From Chromera velia (taxonomy: Eukaryota > Sar > Chromeraceae): DNA of 30,000 nucleotides. The DNA lies in the NCBI GenBank assembly GCA_018398765.1, contig JAHBMJ010000973.1:1-30000 (forward strand), written 5' to 3'. Positions 1 through 9,163 of the stretch are shown here, piece after piece. Position 1 is the first letter of the stretch, and each line of letters opens with the position of its first letter. Position numbers and translations under genes: made by a program. The notes beneath the pieces were generated by a model. It saw only the letters and a program-made list of their open reading frames with translations. It was not told the DNA's origin and did not search any database.

Positions 1-387
1 AACACAGCTGTTCGGGAAAACGTTCAGCTGATCGGTTTACCTCTGCATGAAGTAAAAAGGGGTGAAACGTCAATTTCAGTGCAGCTCAAAACGTTTTTTT
101 TTTGAGAGCAAACCATCAAGATTTAGGTTTTTTTATTTGAATCAGCATGCGTGACGGATCGGTACTTGCAAAAGTTTTTTCGGGACCTTCATATTTGAGG
201 TTGAAAGTCATATTGATCAAATATTTGATCGTATTTGATAGGTCTTTAAACACTAGGTCTTCCCTGACTGGATATTTGATTTGAGCTTAAGCCCTACCTC
301 AAATCAAATCAAATCAAATCAAACATGGTCACTAGTGTTATAGCAATGTTCTACTACAATAATATGAGTATTATCAAAATATATTAT
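1..387. other. AT-rich flank without a recognisable gene
   Basis: No coding potential that I trust. The stretch contains a short pentanucleotide tandem repeat, AAATC repeated about 4.6 times (301-323), and scattered ATTTGA words around 200-290. It lies just outside the proposed 3' end of the Penelope-like element, so the pentamer could be flanking DNA or part of that element's tail. The sequence does not decide between these. Confidence 0.5.
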
Positions 388-413
388 ATTCTACTTACTT
401 ACTTATTTAATTG
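388..413 (-). repeat. Short terminal direct repeat, left copy (element 3' side)
   Basis: This copy contains three ACTT units followed by TTTAATTGC. It resembles 11704-11730 in the same orientation, where ACTT units are followed by AATAATTGT. The two may be the element's pseudo-LTR remnants, a simple-sequence tail plus target repeat, or a chance pair of microsatellites. They are placed here because they bracket the whole element. Confidence 0.3.
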
Positions 414-754
414 CATTGATCAACTGTATTTTCTGACTTCCATGCACCCTGTCAGACGTTTGTGGAGTGTCAGCTTTCAACATCCTCTGGAGGAAGCGAG
501 AAGATCAAGCGGTTTCGATCCAAAGGGCCTGCATGCGAATTATCAAAATTATAGGCAAAGTGCACATTAATCTCAGATGGCCTATGTATGCTAACTCATA
601 CAAATGCATGCCAATGCCACAAAAACAAATGCATGACACGCCACGGACGAAAGCAAAACAGAGGCGCATGGTACACGCCCGCCCTTCACCATGCGCCAAA
701 CGATATAAAATTGTAGCCACCCTAAGTACAGCTACAAAACTCAAATTCTCTCCT
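414..754 (-). other. Probable 3' part of the Penelope-like element, no recognised domain
   Basis: This lies downstream of the last clear RT-frame stop (755-757). A second minus-strand frame is open over 505-780 (about 90 codons) and could be a frameshifted C-terminal tail, but I recognise no motif in it. It may equally be 3' UTR of the element. Confidence 0.3.
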
Positions 755-982
755 TCAAAGCCGATCGCAAAGGTGACCAAGACCAGCTGCTAAAAGTAAA
801 CCAAAAGTGATGCGACGGATGTCACGCAAAAGAAAACCGCACTGCTGCAATTCTTTCCATACACCACAAAAAACTGTAACAAACAAAGAATCAGGACATA
901 ATAAAAAAAGAAATGCACGCAAAATATGAGAACGCAAAGTGTCAAGAAGACGATGTGCAGGAACAGCTGATCGCGCATGAGC
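755..982 (-). pseudogene. C-terminal (thumb-side) piece of the Penelope-like reverse transcriptase
   Basis: About 76 codons are open on the minus strand from 982 down to the stop at 755-757. When the LTR retrotransposon and one copy of its 5-bp target duplication are left out, this frame joins directly to the RT frame that stops at 6762. That is the main reason to assign it here. It is leucine- and arginine-rich with helical character and has no catalytic residues of its own, as expected for the region after the RT palm. It lies about 300 bases in joined coordinates downstream of the WMDD catalytic box. Confidence 0.55.
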
Positions 983-987
983 GTAGC
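983..987. repeat. Target-site duplication of the LTR retrotransposon, left copy
   Basis: GTAGC here pairs with GTAGT at 6757-6761, a 4 of 5 match differing by one transition. Five bases is a usual size for Ty3/gypsy elements. Removing one copy restores the interrupted RT frame. Confidence 0.65.
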
Positions 988-1307
988 CGTCAGATTTCCT
1001 CCTAGACTAAGAATGTAGTCTAGTTGGAGACTTATCGTACCTTACCTCCTTAAGTCTGTCAGTTAGAGTTCACTTCCAAGGACTCCATTCAAGCGATACA
1101 GATAGACGAAGACTGTACAGCATACTTCTATTTATTTCTGTATTGCAAGTCTATTATTTCTTTCTCTGTATTATCAGTCTGTCACTTAATTCTCTTAGTG
1201 CACTTAATTAATGCCGGCCGGGCTTAGTATTGCGAAGTTAGTTTCCTAGTCCCAGTTCTAGCAAGTTTGGCAGGTGATTAAGTCGCCGTACAAGCCACAA
1301 CGTAACG
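988..1307 (-). repeat. Left LTR (3' LTR of the minus-strand chromovirus)
   Basis: 320 bp, matching 6437-6756 without gaps and with ten mismatches (about 97% identity). All ten are transitions. The ends are not the canonical TG...CA; read on the minus strand the LTR begins CGTTACG and ends CTGACG. The boundaries are fixed by the adjoining polypurine tract and, for the other copy, by a primer-binding site that starts exactly at the edge. Confidence 0.95.
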
Positions 1308-1326
1308 TGCCTTCTCCCCCCCCCAT
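1308..1326 (-). other. Polypurine tract of the chromovirus
   Basis: On the minus strand this is a run of G followed by AGAAGG, directly upstream of the 3' LTR. This is the position and composition expected for the plus-strand primer of an LTR retrotransposon. Confidence 0.8.
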
Positions 1327-1342
1327 GGCTTGTGCGCCTCAC

Positions 1343-1813
1343 TCAGGCCGAAGCATGAAAATTGATAATCGCTTGTTTTGTATTCTTCAATGACGACAGG
1401 GGCTCCCATGATGCGTCTTCCAATGGGTATCCCCTCCAGAGAACCTTGTACTGCTTGGCTTTACCCCTCCCTCAGACTGCAAGGATTTTCTCGACTTCAT
1501 ACTCCTCCTCGGCCCAGGCGGGCATGCGGACAGACGGGGGGCGAGTCTCTCCACTTGGCTGATGGTAAGGCTTGCACAACAATGTGTGAATGATAGGGTG
1601 CTTCCTGCTCCCAGCAAGCAAAACAACCTCCAGATTGTCTCGAGGCAGAACGGTCTCGACTTTGAACGGACCGAACCAAATTAAATCAAGCTTCTTGGCA
1701 TATTCCTCCCCCTTCCCCACAGGACATGGCCACCACGTGTGGTGCACCAGGACGTAATCTCCTACTCGGATGTTCTCGGCGGGACGCCGACAGCGATTGG
1801 CGTTTCGGGTCAT
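1343..1813 (-). pseudogene. Integrase C-terminal GPF module plus chromodomain (end of pol)
   Basis: The first part has the integrase tail pattern: a VGDYVLV strand, then KLDLIWFGPFKVE, which is the GPY/F motif of chromoviruses. After EYEVEKILAV comes an in-frame TGA (1472-1474). The same frame then continues with QYKVLWRGYPLEDASWEP, a textbook chromodomain with its aromatic residues, and ends at a TGA at 1343-1345, only 35 bp from the LTR. Chromodomains of this class direct integration to particular chromatin. A TAA at 1820-1822 separates this piece from the upstream integrase core in the same frame. Confidence 0.88.
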
Positions 1814-1819
1814 GACTTG

Positions 1820-3115
1820 TTAGGCTGAGTGGAGTGAATGTCTCACTGCAGCGATCATCTGGCTGTGCTCCTCCAGAAATTCCCTTGCATCAAAAAAAGG
1901 TTTGACTGAGACTGGGAGATTGAGCGCAGGGGGGATGAGCGGGGACTTCCCACCATCAAGAGTGAGGGGTGCAAAACCAGTCCCCTCATGGACAGAGGAG
2001 TTGTATGCAAACTCCACATCACACAGAAATTCAGACCACCGGGAGTGCTTTGTGTCTACCAGATACCGCAAAGCCTCCTCGAGGGTGCGATTCATTCTCT
2101 CTGCGGCACCTGCTGTGTCGTGGTGCGATGTAGTCGTGAAATCAACTTCTGAGCCGCTGGAGGCATGGAGGGTCTACCAAAAGCGGGCGACAAAATGGGG
2201 GTCACGGTCGCAGACGATATGACGCTGGAAGCCCTTCTTGCACGAAACGTGCTGGCGGTAGATTCACGCGGTCTGCTCTGCTCCCACTGTGCTGTGAGTG
2301 GGAATCAAGACGACTGCCTTGATGAGCCGGCAATTTGAAAGCACCACAAGAATCGCATCAAACCCTTTATCAACGGAAGGCGGCAAATCAGTAAGGCGGT
2401 CAATGCAAGTCGACTCCCAAGGGCGTGAAGGGATAGGGAGGGGCTGCAGGAGCCCAGGGCGGGCCGCAGTGGGACCCTTGCTTCTCTGACACCGATCGCA
2501 CGCGCGAACAAAAGAAGCGACTGACCTCCACATCTTGGGCCAGTAGTACAATGACGCTACCTTCCGATAGGTCTTCCCCATCCCAAAGTGAGCAGCGTGC
2601 GGAGGGGAGTGCACCCCAGCCATCACAGTCCCCTGCTGAGATCTAGGGACACAGAGACGATTCCCCTCAAAATACAGAAGACCGGCACGAATCGACATGC
2701 CTCGCAAATGAAGGGCAAAATCAGGGGTGGGGGCAGGTGGGTGCTGCTGTGACAGATGTTGAAGGACAGGGTGGAAGAAGGGATTGGCTGAGTATCCCCC
2801 CCTGCAGGCATCAAGGAATGCCTGTGACTGTGTGGTGGAGACCGTCAAACTCTGCAACTCCATCCTTACCCGAGACTGCTGCCCATCTCCCTCCCTAACT
2901 AGAGTCTGGCTCTCCTCAATCTCAGGAACCAAATCGGGCAGATCAGCGTACTCTGCCCCCAAAGACCCAACGGGCTGGATAGACACCGGAATAGCCTCTG
3001 GCAGAGGCCTGGGACGTACAGGCAGACACTGAGCGTGACCCATACGAGAAACCTCGGCAGGAGATGGCACGAGCTGCCGTGCGGCAGGAGGGTTTCGGGA
3101 AAGGGCGTCTGCCAC
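1820..3115 (-). pseudogene. Integrase of the chromovirus, interrupted by stops
   Basis: The N-terminal part has the HHCC zinc-binding pattern (HSPPHAAHFG ... CDRCQRSK), followed by the DDE core. The first Asp lies in the CIDRLTDLP box. The second lies in VCDRDPHFVARFW, just past a TGA at 2264-2266 and before a TAG at 2174-2176. The Glu lies in ERMNRTLEEALR. All three catalytic acids are therefore still visible in one frame despite two nonsense codons inside the core. The tail is a typical Ty3 sequence (EFAYNSSVHEGTGFAPLTL). The protein would join retrotransposon cDNA to the host chromosome. Confidence 0.88.
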
Positions 3116-3160
3116 AATGTTTGCTCTCCCTGGGATATATTTTGGAGTGATGCCTAGCTC

Positions 3161-3670
3161 CTACATGAACTTAATCCAGCGTCGGAGTCGCAGGGAGCAA
3201 AATTCGAATGATCGGTGGCTGAAATTTGTGAGGTTCTGGTGATCGGTCCATATTTCGGAGTCTGAAGACAGGAAGTGTCTCCACACCTTTGCGAAATGCA
3301 TAATCGCTAGAAATTCCAACTCTCGGACGGGGTACTTGGCTTCCGTAGATGTCAGACGGTGGGAGCCGAAAGTGAGGGGGCAGTATCTCCCGGTTGCACA
3401 GTCCTTCTGGAGGGCGACAGCCCCAATGGCTCCTGCAGACTGCGGTGCGTCGGGCACCAGAATGACTGGCTTGCTAGGATCGGGGAGAGCAAGGGTGGCA
3501 TGCTCCTGTACTGCCTTCTTCAGCTCAGCAAACACACGCGACTGTGCAGTCTTCCATTCAAAGGGGACATTCCCTTGGAAGAGGAATGTGAGAGGCCCCG
3601 CAAGAAATGAGAACCTCGGGATAAACTGGTGGAACCAATTGGCCAGTCCCAGAAACTAGCGCAGAAAAGT
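3161..3670 (-). pseudogene. RNase H domain of the chromovirus
   Basis: This follows the RT thumb in the same frame after a TAG at 3656-3658 and begins with FLGLANWFHQFIPRFS, a connection segment typical of Ty3/gypsy. Catalytic acids are recognisable in DAPQSAGAIGAVALQ, in the Glu of YPVRELEFLAI, and in WTDHQNLTNF. It ends at a TAG at 3161-3163. The frame then continues into the tether that leads to the integrase (GRANIVADALSRN). The domain would degrade the RNA strand during reverse transcription. Confidence 0.85.
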
Positions 3671-4530
3671 GCGGTCTGTGGGTTGTACGAACTTAGTGAG
3701 CCCTTGTATTTTCTCATGGCTTGGTCTGACCCCCTTCTCATCAACCACCAACCCCAAAAATTTCGCCTCTATCCGAAGCCATGTGCATTTAGAGACCTTG
3801 ACGTAGAGCTGGTGTTCCCTCAAAAGGGAAAGGACTTGGTTGATGTGCTCGATATGCTCCTCCGGAGTGCGGCTGAAAACAAGAACATCATCAATAAACA
3901 CAACAACACACTTGTTAAGGAGTGGTCTGAGCACATCCGTGATGAGACGCATGCTGATGGAAGGTGCGTTACACAAGCCAAACGGCATTACCAGCCATTC
4001 AAAACTGCCGTACTTTGTGATGAATGCCGTCTTCTCCTCGTCTCCCTCCTTGATCCTTGTCTGATGGAAGTATTGCCGTAAGTCTAGAGACAAAAAAAAT
4101 TTTGCGCCATAGAGGCGACTCAGCAGCTCCTCTGGGTGAGGAATGGGGAATTTGTCGCGGACTGTGATCTTGTTAAGTCCCGTGAAGTCGATGCACATCC
4201 GTTGCATCCCGTCTGCCTTTTGCACAAACAGGACTGGCGCAGCATATAGACTTGTCGAAGGGCGGATGTGCCCTTTCTCGAGGTATGAGTCCAATTGCCG
4301 TCTCAGTTCGTCAAGCTGACCATATGACAGTCGGTAGGGTGCTCTCGCAGGAAGAGAGTGCCCTGCCTCGAGCTTGATCTCACACTCAATCTTTCGGTGG
4401 GGCGGGAGACCCGGGAGCTTGTCTGGGAACCGATCAAAATGTTTTTCGAGAACCGGTCGGACGCTGGGTGGGACTTCTTTGCTCTGAAGGTGCTTCGGAA
4501 TCCTGTGTAGGTCGAAGAATTGATGGGATG
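3671..4530 (-). pseudogene. Reverse transcriptase of the chromovirus
   Basis: The core reads continuously from about 4530, with the lead-in FPDKLPGLPPHRKIE and then the fingers and palm. These include LEKGHIRPSTSLYAAPVLFV, CIDFTGLNKITV, FFLSLDLRQYFHQTRI (first catalytic Asp), VMPFGLCNAPS, and the metal-binding box as VVFIDDVLVFS. The usual Tyr of the YxDD box is Phe here. The frame differs by one from gag-protease. Because the upstream frame continues plausibly to about 4520, I read the change as a one-base deletion near 4505-4530 and not as programmed frameshifting. Confidence 0.9.
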
Positions 4531-4692
4531 GTCAGGAGGGAAAGATAAAAAGGGCGGTGGGTCTCCGGGCTTACCGGCAGACTGCAGGGAATGCACCCCC
4601 AACATATCACTCACCCCCCCCTTCCGCACTGCTTCGAGGCGGAACAGATGCACATGGGAACTGGGTCTCTTCATCAGCCGACGGAGTTCTCT

Positions 4693-5210
4693 CTAGCTAA
4701 AAAAATCCTCCCCCTCCCCTTCTGCTGGGTACTCCTCGCTGTCAAGCAGGAGCAAGTCTCTCCCGGTCGGTGACTCACACGCGGGGATCGTGAGGGCCTT
4801 CTCACGGTAATGAGGGATAGAAATATACTCCTCACAGAAGGGCATCCCCAACACAATATCGTAATCATCGTCCAGATCGACTACTGTGAGATCCAGAGGC
4901 GCGCTGAAGCCCTGGATGCAGAGGGGAAGGCCTTTGACCTCCTGAGAAATCGGAAGCTGCGGTCCCCCGTTCAACCCACCCTTGTATACGGTCGGTTCAT
5001 CGAGATCCCAGAGAATGAAGCGGTTCGACTCGGCTACGGAATGGGAAAGGAAGTTGGAATCTGCCCCAGGATCGTACAGACAGCGAACAGGGACCCCTGT
5101 CAACCGACCATGGAAGCGGATGAGCTTCTCTGGTGCGCGGGAGGTCTTCGTGGAGTAGTATCTGCAAAACGAGTAGCCGTTCTGCATGCCTGCATTCTGA
5201 TTCTGCCGTT
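4693..5210 (-). pseudogene. Retropepsin-like aspartic protease of the chromovirus
   Basis: A single-domain aspartic protease in the gag frame. The active-site loop reads LYDPGADSNFLS, where family members normally have DSG or DTG, so the Ser/Thr after the catalytic Asp has become Pro. The second hallmark, DYDIVLGMPF (ILG-type motif before the flap end), is intact. A TAA lies just upstream near 5212 and a TAG ends the stretch at 4693-4695. The enzyme would process the Gag-Pol polyprotein, but with DPG it is unlikely to be active. Confidence 0.82.
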
Positions 5211-5469
5211 ACGACCCCCACAACCCCGGCGGGAAGTCAGTGACTGGGCGTGTGGCAGGCTGCCACATCTGCTGGTACTGCATGGGCGAAGGTGCAAGAC
5301 CTAAGGGCACCACTGGACCCTGAGGTTGCATAAAAGGGCTGCCGACCCCCATGTGCCTGAAATTCCGATTGTCAGGACGGAGAGGGGCATTCCGATGCTG
5401 CTGTTATTGCTGCTGAAATGACTGGTATGGGAAGTTTCGGTACTGCTGGGGGAGGAGACGGTTGTTGGA

Positions 5470-6357
5470 CTTTGGGCACCTGTTCGCCTGGTAGCCCTAT
5501 TGGTGGCAGTTGAAACATCTGTCTTCTCTGATGTGCCTCTGCACCTACTCGTGCGACAGCGCGTATAAGCGCGACAATCTATCTATTTCCATCGGTGTAG
5601 GCCCATCCGTGTTGCGCTGTTGCACCGTATGCCCGCCCCCATCGGCGCGCTCGCCTCTGATCAATTGGTCTTCCTCGTCCGCCACTGTCATGACGGCCTC
5701 AATTCCCATGACTCCCCGACGCTTCACAGCGAGACGAATGTCAGTTGGCAATCCCCTGAGGTAGTCGTGCAGCAGGTTGGCTTCTGTGACATCCTTAATT
5801 TGCATGGCCTTCTCTATGAAGTCATCGGTATACTTCTGTACTGTCTTGTTCCCACATTTCATCGCTCGGACTTCCTCTCGCAAACATGTCTGAGCATTTG
5901 GGTCTTTAAACTTCTTCCCAATCCTCTCTTTGAAATTATTCTTCCACCCCTGGAACGGCGTTCAGAGGTTTTCGAGCTCGTACTACCTCTGCAGGGGACA
6001 AGATAGGTATTGACATGCTGCTTCGCATTTCTCGGGTTCCGACGCCCACGACAAGTGAAGCTATCTCTCTGTCGTACGGAGCCAATCTGGGAGTTGTTTG
6101 CGACTGCCTGCGTACGTGAACGGCTCCTTGAGTTTCAAATTTGACTTCACAGCCGCTGGGGGGCTGTTCCCCGCAGCGCCTTGTTGTGCTGTCACGACTG
6201 TCTGCTGGTGGTTGATTAGCTCTTGGTACAGCTGTTGATCATTCTGTTGGGTTAACTGCCCGTTTTGGACCTGCAGTGCCTGGATCTCAGCTTGTTGCTG
6301 CTGTTGAGTTTGAATAAGCTGCTGAATGAGCTCAAGAGTGATAGTAGATGGATCCAT
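5470..6357 (-). pseudogene. Gag (capsid and zinc knuckle) of the chromovirus
   Basis: It starts at the ATG at 6357, about 80 bases after the primer-binding site. The N-terminus is a Gln-rich coiled-coil-like segment (LIQTQQQQQAEIQALQ). A capsid-like domain follows in the same frame through stops at 6061-6063, about 5983, about 5962 and 5545-5547, with recognisable stretches such as FQGWKNNFKERI and YLRGLPTDIRLAVKRR. Near 5475-5520 there is a CCHC knuckle reading CFNCHQ-stop-GYQANRC. It has a TAG at 5497-5499, and Tyr stands where the knuckle His is expected (CAC to TAC would be one transition). Gag packages the element RNA. Confidence 0.85.
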
Positions 6358-6414
6358 CCTGCCCGCACTTCAAACAACGGTTGAAAAGCAGAGCGGGGTC
6401 TCCCTGAGGCGGAA

Positions 6415-6436
6415 GACCAGGGCTCTGCTACTACCA
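6415..6436 (-). other. Primer-binding site of the chromovirus
   Basis: On the minus strand, TGGTAGTAGCAGAGC begins at the first base after the 5' LTR. TGG pairs with the CCA end of a tRNA. The start resembles initiator-Met-type sites, but I cannot name the tRNA without the host tRNA set. Confidence 0.7.
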
Positions 6437-6756
6437 CGTCAGATTTCCTCCTAGACTAAGAATGTAGTCTAGTTGGAGACTTATCGTACCTTACCTCCTT
6501 AAGTCTGCCAGTCAGAGTTCACTTCCAAGGACTCCATTCAAGCGATACAGATGGACGAAGACTGTACGGCATGCTTCTATTTATTTCTGTATTGTAAGTC
6601 TATTATTTCTTTCTCTGTATTGTCAGTCTGTCACTTAATTCTCTTAGTGCACTTAATTAATGCCGGCCGGGCTTAGTATTGCGAAGTTAGTTTCCCAGTC
6701 CCAGTTCTAGCAAGTTTGGCGGGTGATCAAGTCGCCGTACAAGCCACAACGTAACG
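6437..6756 (-). repeat. Right LTR (5' LTR of the minus-strand chromovirus)
   Basis: 320 bp, the partner of 988-1307. At nine of the ten differing sites this copy has G or C where the left copy has A or T. The element promoter is expected here, but no TATA box stands out on the minus strand. Confidence 0.95.
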
Positions 6757-6761
6757 GTAGT
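6757..6761. repeat. Target-site duplication of the LTR retrotransposon, right copy
   Basis: GTAGT, partner of GTAGC at 983-987. Confidence 0.65.
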
Positions 6762-9155
6762 AAAGAACGGGAAGAAGAGCTTTAACTCTACCAGCTAGCA
6801 AAAATATATGACAGCGATTAGGGTCCTTCGGCAACAAAAACAAGCGGATACAGCAGTCGCATGGATGAAGCTCGAACTACAGAAAAGTATCCAAATTTTG
6901 CTCCTCAAGCACACATTCAACAGCATAAAAATCCTCCCTGCGAAGACTTGCACATATGTGATCTTTTTCTAAAGTAAAAGGAAGGCGAGCAACCAGGAGC
7001 CGATCATCCATCCATCTTCGCACCACATGCTTACTGCCCAACAAGGAGCTAATCCCCCAGGCTGTGGCCTAATCACGTTTGACCAAAGCCGCACTTCTAT
7101 TTGCAAGGGCCGGCGACAGAGGAGAGCCTTGTATAAACCCCTGCCGCTACCACATATAACGATTCCCAACAGCCACAAAGCAGGTCGCAAAGTCCAATTT
7201 CACAAAATCCAGAATTTTGTTAAAAGAAAGTGTCCATGCATTCTGGAACCGGCCGTGTGTTAAAAGAAAAGCTGTAGGCCGAGTGTGACCCTTGGGCATC
7301 CACTTTCTCCCTCCTCTCCCCATGATTGTGGCAGAATGAATCCGAACACCCCCAATAGAAGAAAAAGGCAATACTAAAAAAGAATACCGACGAGATGTGC
7401 AAAGCTCATCAAACATACAAGAAAGTAAATGAAGAACCAATGCTCGGGGAATTAAAGGATAAAAGTTCTTAATGTCCTCGACATGAACGAAGATCTGACT
7501 AAAATGCGAAACAGACGGTAACATCCTTCCCTGAACAGCAGTAAAATGGGCGCATTCGATATCTCCCGACCCCTCATTAAATTTTCCGATGTCTCGCATA
7601 AAAGTAAATGGTGAAAACAAGGTCGCATGTGGACTTAAAGTGGAAAGCAATCCATTTAACAACCAACACACAATCGAAAAGGGCTTTCTCCATACGTGTT
7701 TCGCGTACGACACCAGTGGGCGCCACTTCAGTTCAGAGAGCTGTCTAAAATGCCCGTCTCTGAACGATTTTACTTTCAGCCACACAATCTCTCGCCCAAA
7801 TGCATAACACCCATGAGACTTTCTTTCCATTTTCTTCCCTAACTCCCCAATCCCTTTTCCTTTTCCAAAGAGCTTTTCTACTGCTTCTTCTTTCATCAAC
7901 TGAGTACACAATACATAGTCAGGATTCTTTACGAATAAATTCTCTACTACATTTGCATAAACCTGAGGATACACAAAGAAAAGGTCCCCTTCTGACCGAT
8001 CCAGCTGCCCAATGACTAATTTACTGCACAAGTCTCTCACCACTGCTCTAGGTGGTACAGAGCAGAACCTCCAGTCCTGAGCTATAAAGAACGAAGAATT
8101 GCTAAGGCAGTACATTAATTCTTTCTTCTATTCATGCTTTCTTTCTCCTTCTTCCTGCCCCCACTTCCGTCTCCACACCCTCGATCGAGCGAGCCTTTGG
8201 CTGAGTGTTGCTACTACATGGTCAGCGACCTCATTTATTGAAGAAATAAAACGAGATCGAGAGTTCCAATTCTCGGGAGTCGCAAACAGGCGCTGCAAAC
8301 CAGAGGCTGTCGACCACTTATCCACCACATGCCCCTCCACCAGGTGCAACCCGAACCTATGTCCAATGTCTGCACATGTGCATGGAACTTAGTCTAGCAG
8401 CAGCTCTCTCTCTAATCAATGTAAGCACGTAGTTGCCTCTTTCTTATTTGAAAAGAGATCCCTGAGAGTCGTTCCCTTTTCCGCTCACAAACGAAGAAAC
8501 AGCTTCTTTTTCCTTCTTACCCCTGTACCACCCCCCTCTGCTGCCCCATGCATGAACGAATCAAAAAATGAACGAATACACGAATGTAATACAACACGCA
8601 CAGACTGGAAAGCAAATAAAGGAACGCGAATTTCCTGATACCACACTTGCGCTCGGACCAAAGCCTAGTCGAATCTTTAAGCCTCACACAGCCGAGAGAG
8701 GTTGCTGACAAAAATAGATCGAAAGAACAAATCTGATGCTACCCGAAGAAAACGAGAGTATAATGCTACCACGTCCTCAAAAATCAACGATATCTTTTTG
8801 AGCTGAGACGTTGGTTGGGCCTTACGGGCCAACCAAGCGTAAAACCACGTGCAGAACCAGTGTACCCCTGCCCCATGCCTTGCTCTTAGGCGATCTGCTT
8901 CTTCCTTGAATTGATTTCTCTGAGCTGTCTGAATGCTGCAACCAGATAACGACGAAAAAAGACTGAAGGGAAGAAAAGAACGCACCCCTTCCCCCGCTCC
9001 CGTCTTCCCGCGAATATTCAGGCTTGGTCTTATCACATCAATCAGATATAGCTCTACTGCATGCAATAAATGTTTATTCAAGTCCCTCCCCCTTGTCCAA
9101 ATCCAATAAACAGGCAGCATAATGAATTTGTGCAAAGTCTTTTCATTCATGACTT
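6762..9155 (-). pseudogene. Penelope-like pol: second half of GIY-YIG, CxC/GHV segment and reverse transcriptase core
   Basis: One minus-strand frame with about nine stops. From the 5' side, 9155-9006 holds the end of a GIY-YIG domain, HAVELYLIDVIRPSLNIRG, with the metal-binding Glu (9052-9054) and the PSLN ending typical of the family. At 8385-8316 lies PCTCADIG ... EGHVVDKW, a CxC pair followed by GHV. A 322-codon open stretch (8115-7147) carries KWRPLVSY and the first RT Asp in HVEDIKNFYPLIP. After a TAG at 7147-7149 come QGFIQGSPLSPALA (about 7100-7146) and the catalytic box RRWMDDRLLVAR (MDD at 7003-7011). The order endonuclease, CxC, RT fits Naiad/Chlamys-type Penelope-like elements. 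The family name is an inference from motifs. Confidence 0.65.
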
Positions 9156-9163
9156 CATATAAG
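9156..9163. repeat. 8-bp target-site duplication of the DNA transposon, left copy
   Basis: CATATAAG, identical to 10193-10200. Confidence 0.85.

Larger units (their letters stand above)
988..6756 (-). mobile_element. Ty3/gypsy chromovirus-type LTR retrotransposon, degenerate
   Basis: The element is 5,769 bp on the minus strand, with two 320-bp LTRs, a primer-binding site next to the 5' LTR (right end) and a polypurine tract next to the 3' LTR (left end). In order it encodes gag with a zinc knuckle, an aspartic protease, RT, RNase H, an integrase with a C-terminal GPF module, and a chromodomain. Gag and protease share one frame (codon starts divisible by 3). RT through chromodomain use the adjacent frame, which opens near 4530, so there is one frameshift. 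About 14 internal stops and several altered motif residues show that it cannot move on its own. It sits inside the RT of an older Penelope-like element. Confidence 0.93.

Noticed and set aside
325-793. Plus-strand ORFs of 81 and 108 codons
   Set aside because: Short, overlapping in different frames, low-information sequence without motifs, on the antisense strand of the retroelement tail.
4693-4710. Programmed -1 frameshift at the T TTT TTT heptamer (minus strand, 4699-4705) between protease and RT
   Set aside because: The -1 frame meets TAG immediately after the heptamer and further stops follow. The gag-protease frame stays sensible down to about 4530, where a simple one-base deletion fits better.
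1343-6357. Reassigned stop codons (TAA/TAG read as Gln) to explain the many stops in the chromovirus
   Set aside because: TGA stops occur as well, and GPN1 and the two other gene models read hundreds of codons without internal TAA or TAG. Ordinary decay explains the element better.
7147-8115. A stand-alone 322-aa host protein
   Set aside because: It contains an RT first-Asp motif, and past its stop the same frame continues into the GSPLSPALA and MDD boxes, so it is part of the retroelement.
1343-9155. Using the stop codons as proof of C-to-T mutation
   Set aside because: Every stop codon is one C-to-T step from CAA, CAG or CGA, so this holds by definition and proves nothing. Only the LTR comparison is informative.
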